Shown here: positions 56,248 through 64,000 of the stretch, piece after piece
Numbering within the stretch: position 1 is the stretch's first letter
Layout: the number at the start of each line of letters is the position of its first letter
DNA from: Aurantimonas coralicida DSM 14790
GTDB taxonomy: Bacteria > Pseudomonadota > Alphaproteobacteria > Rhizobiales > Rhizobiaceae
Direction: 5' to 3'
NCBI RefSeq assembly: GCF_000421645.1
Contig: NZ_ATXK01000002.1
Coordinates: forward strand, 124,001 to 188,000
Length of the DNA: 64,000 bases
Position numbers and translations under genes: made by a program
Notes under the pieces: generated by a model
Database searches by the model: none
Seen by the model: only the letters and a program-made list of their open reading frames with translations
What the model was told of the DNA's origin: nothing

Positions 56248-59106
56248 ATGACGATGCTGGAGGCCTCCGCCGCCTTGTCGAGCCCCGCTTCCCTGCCCAA
56301 GGGGGAAAGCCTTGTCGGCATCCTCGACCTGGATGGCCTGCGCGCGAGGCTGGCCGCGATCGCCGAGAAAGACAGCGCTGGCGGGGCCTCGAACACGGCG
56401 CGCAGCGAGGTTCTGGCGCTGGTGCGGGACATGATTCGCGACGGCCGCGCCACCATCGAGGAAATGCTGTTCGAGGATGGCAGCGGCAGCCTGTGCGCGC
56501 GTCGTCTCGCCCGGCTGCAGGACGCGGTGATCCACGCGATCCACGATTACGCCCTGCGCTTCGTCTTCAATGCCGCCAACCTGTCGGCCGGCGAGCGCAT
56601 GACGGTCCTGGCGGTCGGCGGCTATGGCCGCGGCACCCTGGCGCCGGGCTCCGACATCGATCTCCTGTTTCTCCTCCCCTACAAGCAGTCGGCGCTTGGC
56701 GAGCAGGTGGTGGAATATCTCCTGTATCTCCTGTGGGATCTGGGCTTCAAGGTCGGTCACGCGTCCCGCACCGTCGACGAATGCATCAAGCTGGCGCGCG
56801 CCGACTTCACCATCCGCACCGCGATTCTCGAACGCTGGCTCATCGCCGGTGACGAGGAGCTTCTGGCCGAGCTCGACACACGCTTCGAGGCCGAAGTGGT
56901 GGCCGGAACGAGTGAGGCCTTCATCGCCGCCAAGCTCGAGGAGCGGTCCGCGCGCCACGCCAAGACCGGCAACACGCGCTATCTGGTCGAGCCCAACATC
57001 AAGGAGGGCAAGGGCGGTCTGCGCGACCTCAACACCTTGTTCTGGATCGCCAAGTACCATTACCGGGTGAACACGACCGAGGCGCTGGTCGAAGCCGGCG
57101 TGTTCTCCCGGCGCGAAGCCAAGCTCTTTGCCAAGGCCGAGGACTTCCTCTGGGCCGTGCGCTGCCACATGCATTTCGCCACCGGCAAGGCCGAGGAGCG
57201 GCTGTCCTTCGACCTGCAGCCGGAGATCGCCAAGCGGCTCGGCTACAATGCCCATCCGGGCCTGAAGGACGTCGAGCGCTTCATGAAGCACTACTTCCTG
57301 ATCGCCAAGGATGTCGGCGATCTGACGCGCATCTTCTGCGCGGCGCTGGAAGAGCAGCATGCCAAGGACGCCCCCGGCATCCGCGGCTTCGTGCGCACCC
57401 TGCGCGCCCGGGCCAAGAAGATCCCCGGCACGCTCGATTTCCACATCGACAACAACCGCATCAATATCAGCCGTGCCACCGTCTTCCGCGACGATCCGGT
57501 CAATCTGATCCGCATCTTCCGCCTCGCCGCGCTGCACGAGCTGGAATACCACCCCGATGCGCTGAAGCTGATCCGCCGGTCCCTGCGCCTGGTCGATGCC
57601 GAATTGCGGGACAATCCGGAGGCCAACAGCCTCTTCATCGACGTTCTGACCGATCGCAAGGACCCCGAGCTGCATCTGCGGCGGATGAACGAGGCCGGCG
57701 TCCTCGGTCGCTTCATCCCCGATTTCGGTCGGATCGTCGCGATGATGCAGTTCAACATGTACCACCACTACACGGTGGACGAGCACCTGCTGCGGTCGAT
57801 CTCGACGCTGTCGCGCATCGAGCATGGCGAGCTGGTCGAGGAGGTGCCGCTGTCGAGCGGCTTCATGCCGCTCCAGAAGGACCGGGTGCCGCTCTACCTG
57901 GCGCTGCTCCTGCACGACATCGCCAAGGGCCGGCCGGTGGACCATTCCATCGCCGGCGCCGAGATTGCCCGCGAACTGTGCCCGCGCTTCGGCCTCGACG
58001 AGCGCGAGACCGATCTCGTCGCATGGCTGGTCGAGGACCATCTCGTCATGTCGATGACGGCGCAGCAGCGTGACCTCACCGACCGCAAGACCATTCTCGA
58101 CTTCGCCGAACGCGTGCGCACGCTCGACCGCCTGAAGCTCCTGACGATCCTGACCGTCTGCGACATCCGCGCGGTCGGTCCCGGCGTCTGGAACGGCTGG
58201 AAGGGCCAGCTCATCCGGACCCTCTACATGGAGACCGAGCCGACCCTGACCGGCGGCTTCACCCAGACCTCGCGCAGCGAGCGCATCGGGCAGGCGCGCG
58301 AGCGTCTCGCCGAGCGGCTGGGCGCTTGGCCGGAAGCCGAGCGCACCGGCTATCTCGACCTGCATTATCCGAACTATTTCCTCACCGCGCCGCTGGACGA
58401 CCAGCTTCGCCACGCGGAGTTCATCCGCGAATCGCGCGATGCCGGCGCCCTGGCGACGCAGACGCGCACCGACCGCTTCCGCGAAGTGACGGAGATCATG
58501 GTGTTGGCGCCCGACCATCCGCGGCTTCTGTCGCTGATTGCCGGAGCCTGCGCCGGCACCGGCGCCAACATCGCCGACGCCCAGATCTTCACCATGTCGG
58601 ACGGCCGTGCGCTGGACGTGATGCTGCTCAACCGCGAGTTCGAATCCGACGAGGACGAGCTCCGCCGCGCCGAGCGCATCTGTGCCAATATCGGCAAGCT
58701 GCTGCAGGGCCGCGAGATGCCGGCCAGCCTCCTGGCCAATCGCCGGCCGCCACGCAGTACCGAACTCTTCGCCGTCAAGCCGCGTGTCAGCGTCGACAAC
58801 ACCCTGTCGAACCAGTTGACCGTCATCGAGGTGGAGGGGCTCGACCGGCCCGGCCTCCTGTCGGACGTCACCGGTGCGATCTCCGACCTCAATCTCGACA
58901 TCCGCTCGGCCCACATCTCGACCTATGGCGAGAAGGTCGTCGACGTCTTCTACGTGACCGACCTGATCGGCACGAAGATCACCAGCGAGACCCGCATCGA
59001 GCGGATCGAGGTCCGGCTGAAGCGCGTCTTCGAGAGCCCGGAGGGCGAAATGTCCTCACCTGTCGTCATGTCCTCGCAGCGCGCATTCGGCATCCCCCAT
59101 CGATGA
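56248..59106 (+). CDS. glnD: Bifunctional PII uridylyltransferase / uridylyl-removing enzyme
   Basis: Senses glutamine and modifies PII proteins. It has 952 residues. The nucleotidyltransferase site is GGYGRGTLAPGSDIDLL (from residue 124). The HD hydrolase site includes LLLHDIAKGRPVDHSIAGAEIA. Two C-terminal ACT domains bind glutamine (DHPRLLSLIAGACAGTGANI and DRPGLLSDVTGAISDLNLDI). I prefer the ATG at 56248, six bases after CAGGA, over a TTG two codons earlier. It is coupled to murJ by an ATGA overlap. Confidence 0.96.
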   Translation: MTMLEASAALSSPASLPKGESLVGILDLDGLRARLAAIAEKDSAGGASNTARSEVLALVRDMIRDGRATIEEMLFEDGSGSLCARRLARLQDAVIHAIHDYALRFVFNAANLSAGERMTVLAVGGYGRGTLAPGSDIDLLFLLPYKQSALGEQVVEYLLYLLWDLGFKVGHASRTVDECIKLARADFTIRTAILERWLIAGDEELLAELDTRFEAEVVAGTSEAFIAAKLEERSARHAKTGNTRYLVEPNIKEGKGGLRDLNTLFWIAKYHYRVNTTEALVEAGVFSRREAKLFAKAEDFLWAVRCHMHFATGKAEERLSFDLQPEIAKRLGYNAHPGLKDVERFMKHYFLIAKDVGDLTRIFCAALEEQHAKDAPGIRGFVRTLRARAKKIPGTLDFHIDNNRINISRATVFRDDPVNLIRIFRLAALHELEYHPDALKLIRRSLRLVDAELRDNPEANSLFIDVLTDRKDPELHLRRMNEAGVLGRFIPDFGRIVAMMQFNMYHHYTVDEHLLRSISTLSRIEHGELVEEVPLSSGFMPLQKDRVPLYLALLLHDIAKGRPVDHSIAGAEIARELCPRFGLDERETDLVAWLVEDHLVMSMTAQQRDLTDRKTILDFAERVRTLDRLKLLTILTVCDIRAVGPGVWNGWKGQLIRTLYMETEPTLTGGFTQTSRSERIGQARERLAERLGAWPEAERTGYLDLHYPNYFLTAPLDDQLRHAEFIRESRDAGALATQTRTDRFREVTEIMVLAPDHPRLLSLIAGACAGTGANIADAQIFTMSDGRALDVMLLNREFESDEDELRRAERICANIGKLLQGREMPASLLANRRPPRSTELFAVKPRVSVDNTLSNQLTVIEVEGLDRPGLLSDVTGAISDLNLDIRSAHISTYGEKVVDVFYVTDLIGTKITSETRIERIEVRLKRVFESPEGEMSSPVVMSSQRAFGIPHR

Positions 59107-60728
59107 GCCTCCTGTCCAAGTTCGCCACGGTCGGCGGGGCGACGCTGGTCTCCCGCATCTTCGGTTTCGGCCGCGAAATGATGATGGCCTCGGCGCTGGG
59201 CGTCGGACCGGTGGCCGACGCCTTCAACCTGGCGTTCCGCTTTCCGAACCTGTTCCGGCGGCTCTTTGCCGAGGGCGCGTTCAACGCCGCCTTCATTCCG
59301 CTGTTCTCGCGCTCGCTGGAAGAGGAGGGTGAAGAGGGCGCCCGGCGTTTCGCCAACGAGATCTTCTCGACGCTGTTCACCGCGCTCGTCGTCCTGACGG
59401 TGCTGGCGCTGGTGTTCATGCCGGTGCTGGTCAAGACGATCATCGCGCCGGGCCTTGCCGTATGCGTCGACGACCCGTCGGCGGGCGGTGACGTGATCTC
59501 CTGCGCGGCGCGCTACGACATCACAGTCACCTTCTCGCGCATCATGTTCCCCTATCTCGCCTGCATGTCCCTGATGGCGATGGTTTGCGGCATCCTCAAC
59601 GCCTTCCGCCGCTTCTTCGCGGCGGCTGCCGCGCCGACGCTGCTCAACTTCATCCTCATCGGTGTCCTGTCCTGGTGCCTGTGGACCGAGGCCGACAAGC
59701 CGACCATCGGTTTCCTGATGAGTTGGGGCGTGATGATCGCCGGGCTGGCGCAGCTCGCCATGGTGGTCGTCGCCATGCGCATGGCCGGCTTCGGCGTCGC
59801 GCTCAGGCGTCCGCGCTGGACCAAGGGCCTGAAGCGGCTCCTGGTGCTGGCCGGGCCGGCCGCCCTGATCGGCGGCATCACCCAGATCAACCTCTTCGTC
59901 GGCCAGGCCATCGCCTCCTTCAAGCCGGGGGCGGTATCGATCCTGCAATATGCCGACCGGCCCTATCAGCTGCCGCTCGGCATGATCGGCGTGGCGATCG
60001 GCGTCGTGCTCCTGCCCGAACTCGCTCGCGCCCTGAAGGCGGGCCATCTGCGCGAGGCCCAGCACACCCAGAACCGCAGCCTGGAATTCGCCCTGTTCCT
60101 GACGCTGCCCGCCGCGGTCGCTCTGTTCATCATTCCCGAGCCGATCATCCGGGTGATCTACGAGCGCGGCGCCTTCGATCCGTCGGTGACGCCCGTCGTC
60201 GCCTCCGTCCTCGGCCTCTACGCCCTCGGGCTGCCGGCCTTCGTGATGATCAAGGTGTTCTCGCCCGGCTATTTCGCCCGCGAGGACACCAAGACGCCGA
60301 TGAAGGCGACGCTCGCCTCCGCCGGGGCGAACATCGTCCTGTCGCTGATCCTGTTCTGGCTGATCGCCGAGCGGGGCATCGCGCTGGCGACGACGCTGGC
60401 CGGCTGGCTGAATGCCGGCCTGCTGTTTGCCGGCCTCTACCGCAAGGGCCAGTGGCAGATCGATCGGGAGCTGTTGAAGCGGACCGCGCTGGTGCTCGTC
60501 TGCTCGCTCCTGATGGGCGGCGTCCTGATCCTCGAGATGATCGAGCTCGGCGACTGGCTGCAGCCGTCGAGCGCGTTGACGACGCAGATCCTGGCGATCG
60601 GCATTCTCGTCGCCTCCGCCATGGCGATCTATTTCGCCTTGGCGCTGGCCACCGGGGCCGCTGATCGCAGGCTGTTCCTCGCCGTCCTGAAGCGCAAGCG
60701 ACCGCCGCCGCCGCCCGCTGCATCCTGA
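59103..60728 (+). CDS. murJ: Lipid II flippase MurJ
   Basis: Flips lipid-linked peptidoglycan precursor across the inner membrane. It has 541 residues and about 14 transmembrane segments. The opening [28 protein letters not shown] and the [30 protein letters not shown] motif are family hallmarks. The start overlaps the glnD stop. Confidence 0.95.
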   Translation: MSLLSKFATVGGATLVSRIFGFGREMMMASALGVGPVADAFNLAFRFPNLFRRLFAEGAFNAAFIPLFSRSLEEEGEEGARRFANEIFSTLFTALVVLTVLALVFMPVLVKTIIAPGLAVCVDDPSAGGDVISCAARYDITVTFSRIMFPYLACMSLMAMVCGILNAFRRFFAAAAAPTLLNFILIGVLSWCLWTEADKPTIGFLMSWGVMIAGLAQLAMVVVAMRMAGFGVALRRPRWTKGLKRLLVLAGPAALIGGITQINLFVGQAIASFKPGAVSILQYADRPYQLPLGMIGVAIGVVLLPELARALKAGHLREAQHTQNRSLEFALFLTLPAAVALFIIPEPIIRVIYERGAFDPSVTPVVASVLGLYALGLPAFVMIKVFSPGYFAREDTKTPMKATLASAGANIVLSLILFWLIAERGIALATTLAGWLNAGLLFAGLYRKGQWQIDRELLKRTALVLVCSLLMGGVLILEMIELGDWLQPSSALTTQILAIGILVASAMAIYFALALATGAADRRLFLAVLKRKRPPPPPAAS

Positions 60729-60817
60729 GCCGGGGCAGGGCGCTTGATCGTGCCCGTGCCCTCGGCCATAACGCGCGGCAATTCCCGCCCGCGCTGCCAA
60801 TTCCGGAGCCGCCGACC

Positions 60818-61885
60818 ATGAGCGACATCACCCCCCGCGTCTTTTCCGGCGTGCAGCCCACGGGCAATCTGCATCTCGGCAATTATCTCGGCGCGATCCG
60901 CAAGTTCGTGGCCCTGCAGGAGAGCCACGACTGCATCTACTGCGTCGTCGACCTGCACTCGATCACGGCCCAGCTCGTCCATGACGACCTGCGGGAGCAG
61001 ACCCGGTCGATCACCGCCGCGTTCCTGGCTGCCGGCATCGACCCGAAGCAGCACATCGTCTTCAACCAGAGCCGCGTTCCGGGCCACGCCGAGCTGGCCT
61101 GGGTGTTCAACTGCGTCGCGCGCATCGGCTGGATGAACCGCATGACGCAGTTCAAGGAAAAGGCCGGCAAGGACCGCGAGAACGCCTCGCTGGGCCTGCT
61201 CGCCTATCCGAGCCTCATGGCAGCCGACATCCTGCTCTACCGGGCGACCCACGTCCCCGTCGGCGACGACCAGAAGCAGCATCTGGAACTGACCCGCGAC
61301 ATCGCCGCCAAGTTCAATAACGACTTCTCCGACAAGATCGCCGCCGCCGGGCTCGGGCAGGCGATCCAGATGGGCGACGAGACGGTGAACGGCTATTTCC
61401 CGATCACCGAGCCGCTGATCGAGGGGCCGGCGACCCGGGTGATGAGCCTGAAGGACGGCTCTAAGAAGATGTCGAAATCCGATCCGTCGGACCTGTCGCG
61501 CATCAACCTGACCGACGACGCCGACGCGATCTCGCGCAAGATCCGCAAGGCGCGCACCGACCCGGACGCCCTGCCGTCCGAGGTCGGCGGGCTGACGGGC
61601 CGGCCGGAGGCCGACAATCTGATCGGCATCTACGCCGCGCTCGCCGAGCGGTCCAAGGCCGAGATCCTCGCCGAGTTCGGTGGCCGGCAGTTCTCCGAGT
61701 TCAAGCCGGCCATGGCCGAGCTGGCGGTGGAGAAGCTCGCCCCGGTCAGCGGCGAGATGCGGCGCCTGCTGGCGGCACCCGATCATATCGACGCGGTTCT
61801 GAAGGATGGCGGCGAGCGCGCCGGCGCCATTGCCGCGACGACGATGAACGACGTCAAGGACATCATCGGCCTGCTGCGGGACTGA
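60818..61885 (+). CDS. trpS: Tryptophanyl-tRNA synthetase
   Basis: Charges tRNA-Trp. It has 355 residues, class I. The HIGH-type motif is HLGN (19-22) after FSGVQPTGN, and KMSKS is at 217-221 ([10 protein letters not shown]). The tryptophan-binding region [15 protein letters not shown] is present. It lies 89 bases after murJ. Confidence 0.97.
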   Translation: MSDITPRVFSGVQPTGNLHLGNYLGAIRKFVALQESHDCIYCVVDLHSITAQLVHDDLREQTRSITAAFLAAGIDPKQHIVFNQSRVPGHAELAWVFNCVARIGWMNRMTQFKEKAGKDRENASLGLLAYPSLMAADILLYRATHVPVGDDQKQHLELTRDIAAKFNNDFSDKIAAAGLGQAIQMGDETVNGYFPITEPLIEGPATRVMSLKDGSKKMSKSDPSDLSRINLTDDADAISRKIRKARTDPDALPSEVGGLTGRPEADNLIGIYAALAERSKAEILAEFGGRQFSEFKPAMAELAVEKLAPVSGEMRRLLAAPDHIDAVLKDGGERAGAIAATTMNDVKDIIGLLRD

Positions 61886-61969
61886 TTCTGCAACGGTTTA
61901 TGGCGAAGCGGCGGTGACAGTGCGTCCCGTCACCTTGTCGCGGGGCACCGCCGCTGCCATCTTGCCGCC

Positions 61970-62461
61970 ATGGTATCGAAACGCATCGGTCGGGACGCCG
62001 GCGGCAAACGCAAGTTCCTCGCGATTATCGACGACACGCCCGAGTGCATGCGCGCTGCGGCCTATGCGGCGCAGCGCGCCAAGGCAAGCGGCGGCGGCGC
62101 TGTGCTCTTGTATGTCATCGAGCCCGGCGACTTCCAGCACTGGCTCGGCGTCGAGAAGATCATGCGGGCCGAGGCCAACGAGGAAGCCGAGGCGCGGCTC
62201 GGCAAGGTCGCCGACGAATTGCGCGAGGCCGTCGGCATCGAGCCCGAGGGCGTCGTCCGCGAGGGCACTGTCATCGAGCAGATCCACGCCCTGATCGAGG
62301 CCGACCGCGAGATCGCGATCCTGGTGCTGGCGGCTGGCGAGGCCAATGAAGGTCCCGGCCCGCTGGTCTCCGCGGTGGCGGGCAAGGGCGCGGCCTTTCC
62401 GATCCCGGTCACCATCGTCCCGGCGACCCTCACCGACGAGGATATCCAGAGCCTCTGCTGA
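61970..62461 (+). CDS. Universal stress protein (UspA family)
   Basis: A 163-residue single-domain Usp-type protein. The opening KFLAIIDDTPECMRAAAYAAQRA is typical of the fold, and the AVLLYVIEPGDFQHWLG segment follows. The usual ATP-binding G-2x-G-9x-G-S/T motif near the C-terminus is not clear (AAGEANEGPGPLVSAVAGKGAAFPIPVTIVPA), so nucleotide binding is uncertain. The gene lies 84 bases downstream of trpS. Confidence 0.87.
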   Translation: MVSKRIGRDAGGKRKFLAIIDDTPECMRAAAYAAQRAKASGGGAVLLYVIEPGDFQHWLGVEKIMRAEANEEAEARLGKVADELREAVGIEPEGVVREGTVIEQIHALIEADREIAILVLAAGEANEGPGPLVSAVAGKGAAFPIPVTIVPATLTDEDIQSLC

Positions 62462-62545
62462 CGCGCGACGACCGACCGTCACGGCAGGCCCTGTCGCCCC
62501 GGCGGCAGACCCCTTATGTTGCCCCGATCGTCGTTCTGAGATAAG

Positions 62546-62562
62546 TTTAGAACGATTCCAGA
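62546..62562. promoter_or_regulatory. Irr-box (ICE)-like site upstream of nfu
   Basis: TTTAGAACGATTCCAGA closely resembles the rhizobial Irr/ICE consensus TTTAGAA-N3-TTCTAAA. It has a perfect left half and a right half with two changes. It lies 38 bases before the nfu ATG, suggesting control by iron/heme status. Confidence 0.55.
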
Positions 62563-62599
62563 TTATGCGCGACCCCGAGGTCGCAAGAGAGGATGCGAG

Positions 62600-63175
62600 A
62601 TGTTCATCCAGACCGAAGTCACCCCGAACCCCGCCACGCTGAAGTTTCTGCCCGGCCGTGTCGTGCTGGAGAGTGGCACCGAAGAGTTCCTGTCCAAGGA
62701 AGACGCCGCCAACCGTTCGCCGCTGGCCGCAAGGCTGATGGACGTGCCGGGCGTGACCGGCGTCTTCTTCGGCTATGATTTCGTCACCGTCAGCAAGGAC
62801 GGGCCGGACTGGCAGCACCTCAAGCCGGCGATCCTTGCCGGCCTGATGGAGCACTTCATGGGCAATGAGCCGGTGATGACGGCGCAGGGCTCCAACGCCG
62901 CGATGCCGGACGGCGAAGAGTTCTTCGAGGCCGGCGACGAGGGCACTGTCGCCACCATCAAGGAACTGCTCGAGACCCGCGTGCGCCCGGCCGTGGCCCA
63001 GGACGGTGGCGACATCACCTTCCGCGGCTACCGTGACGGCACCGTCTATCTGAACATGCGCGGCGCCTGCGCCGGTTGCCCGTCGTCCACGGCGACGCTG
63101 AAGCACGGCATCCAGAACCTGCTGCGCCATTTCGTGCCCGAGGTCGAGGCGGTGGAAGCGGTCGAGGCCGCCTGA
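62600..63175 (+). CDS. nfu: NifU-like Fe-S scaffold/carrier (Nfu type)
   Basis: Carries and delivers iron-sulfur clusters. It has 191 residues. The N-terminal Nfu_N domain (FIQTEVTPNPATLKFLPG) precedes a C-terminal NifU domain with the cluster motif CAGCPSS (Cys157, Cys160). An Irr-like site upstream links it to iron supply. It ends 30 bases before tsaB. Confidence 0.95.
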   Translation: MFIQTEVTPNPATLKFLPGRVVLESGTEEFLSKEDAANRSPLAARLMDVPGVTGVFFGYDFVTVSKDGPDWQHLKPAILAGLMEHFMGNEPVMTAQGSNAAMPDGEEFFEAGDEGTVATIKELLETRVRPAVAQDGGDITFRGYRDGTVYLNMRGACAGCPSSTATLKHGIQNLLRHFVPEVEAVEAVEAA

Positions 63176-63205
63176 TGCCGCTGAGCGCCGGGCCTGTCTG
63201 AGCCG

Positions 63206-63916
63206 ATGGTTGGACTGCTTCTGGCCGTCGACACCGCCTTTGCGCGGTGCTCGGTGGGGCTCTTCGACATGGATGCCGGCGTCATGCTGGCACGGGACGA
63301 GCCGGAGATCGGCAAGGGCCATGCCGAGCAGCTGTTCGGCATCATCGACGACGTCCTGAACGCAGCCGGTGCCGATTACGGTTCGCTGCGCAGGATCGCC
63401 GTCACGGTCGGGCCGGGCTCGTTCACCGGTCTCCGGGTCGGTGTGTCGGCGGTGCGCGGTCTGGCGCTGACGCTCGGGGTACCCGCCATCGGCGTCACGA
63501 CGCTGGAGGTGCTCGCAGCCCCGCATCTTGCCACCGACCGGGCGGTTCTCAGCGTTCTCGACGCCAAGCGCGGGGAGGTCTATGCGGCCCTCTACGGTGC
63601 CGACGGCACCGCGCTGACGGAGCCAGTGGCCTTGGCGCCCGACGACCTCCTCGGCGTCGTGGCGCACGCGCCGAAAGGCGCGTCACTCGCAGTCGTTGGA
63701 ACCGGTGCCCTGATCGCCCGCCAGGCGCTGGCCGGGCGCGATGTCGCCATCCTGTCCGAGATGGCCGCACCCGACATTGCGACGCTGTGTCGTCTGGCCG
63801 CCGGCCGCGCGACCGGCGAGGCTCCGCGCCCGCTCTATCTGCGGGGCGCCGACGCCAAACCGGCAGCCGCGACCGGACTATTTGCCATTCCCGGCGAAAG
63901 CGCTCCGCAAGCCTAG
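63206..63916 (+). CDS. tsaB: tRNA t6A biosynthesis protein TsaB
   Basis: Non-catalytic ASKHA-fold partner of TsaD in making threonylcarbamoyl-adenosine. It has 236 residues. The opening LLLAVDTAFARCSVGLFD and VTVGPGSFTGLRVGVSAVRGLALTLG are diagnostic. DAKRGEVYAALY follows. The other t6A factor in this window is the TsaE domain at 18207-19775. Confidence 0.95.
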   Translation: MVGLLLAVDTAFARCSVGLFDMDAGVMLARDEPEIGKGHAEQLFGIIDDVLNAAGADYGSLRRIAVTVGPGSFTGLRVGVSAVRGLALTLGVPAIGVTTLEVLAAPHLATDRAVLSVLDAKRGEVYAALYGADGTALTEPVALAPDDLLGVVAHAPKGASLAVVGTGALIARQALAGRDVAILSEMAAPDIATLCRLAAGRATGEAPRPLYLRGADAKPAAATGLFAIPGESAPQA

Positions 63917-64000
63917 CGGAATAGGGTTAGGATCGAGGGTGGTCGGCTCTGGTCTTCCTGCAGGGCCGAGATACACCGATCGTCGGCACGCTGGAGCGAG

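Noticed and set aside
63917-64000. Possible start of rimI after tsaB
   Set aside because: rimI often follows tsaB, but none of the three frames in the remaining 84 bases shows a convincing GNAT opening or ribosome site.

Overview
The window is a dense, GC-rich bacterial chromosome segment with a housekeeping character. Gene content and order point to an alphaproteobacterium of the Rhizobiales/Hyphomicrobiales: chvG-chvI beside hprK, a mannose-type EIIA and HPr; ATP-dependent pckA; lptC-lptA-lptB-rpoN-hpf-ptsN; the ornithine acyltransferase OlsB; alphaproteobacterial AddA/AddB; a DivL-type pseudokinase; and an Irr-like site. I cannot place it below order. I see no rRNA, tRNA, CRISPR array, insertion sequence or prophage gene.

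Layout. Bases 1-2363 hold a cut-off VOC protein, a YqaA-type membrane protein, a DUF2852 protein and a YgjP-type metallopeptidase. Bases 2453-8070 are a forward operon, trpF-trpB-cutA-trpA-accD-folC (tryptophan, fatty acid and folate synthesis), ending at a two-way terminator. Bases 8166-22414 run in reverse: divL, tsaE-amgK fusion, murU, a GAF-GGDEF-EAL gene, addB, addA, trxA. This block combines cell-cycle signalling, tRNA modification, wall recycling, c-di-GMP turnover and recombination repair. ahcY (22759-24159) diverges from an unrecognised secreted protein (24361-26184). Bases 26206-30150 carry HPr, EIIA, HprK, ChvG and ChvI, and pckA lies beyond with LacI-type palindromes in its upstream region.

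Bases 33059-35920 carry arfB, a fasciclin protein, an exported MsrB and a heat-shock operon (hsp20-DUF1150). The heat-shock operon has a convincing RpoH-type promoter and a ROSE-like RNA thermometer. Bases 36013-41319 (reverse) are lptC-lptA-lptB, rpoN, hpf, ptsN. Bases 41634-49007 hold sppA, ihfB, lapA, a CoxG-like protein, two RNA methyltransferases, lspA, an acuI-like reductase and olsB. Bases 49059-54769 hold a small secreted protein, maeB and mutS. Bases 55062-56059 hold two small secreted proteins built on a repeated PGS[ED] motif, each followed by a near-identical terminator. The window ends with glnD, murJ, trpS, a Usp protein, nfu (with an Irr-box-like site) and tsaB.

The items most worth a second look are the PGS-repeat secreted pair, the tyrosine-bearing DivL homologue, the ROSE/RpoH control region, the palindromes upstream of ahcY and pckA, the GGDEF-EAL gene lying inside the murU-addB run, and the unrecognised 607-residue secreted protein.
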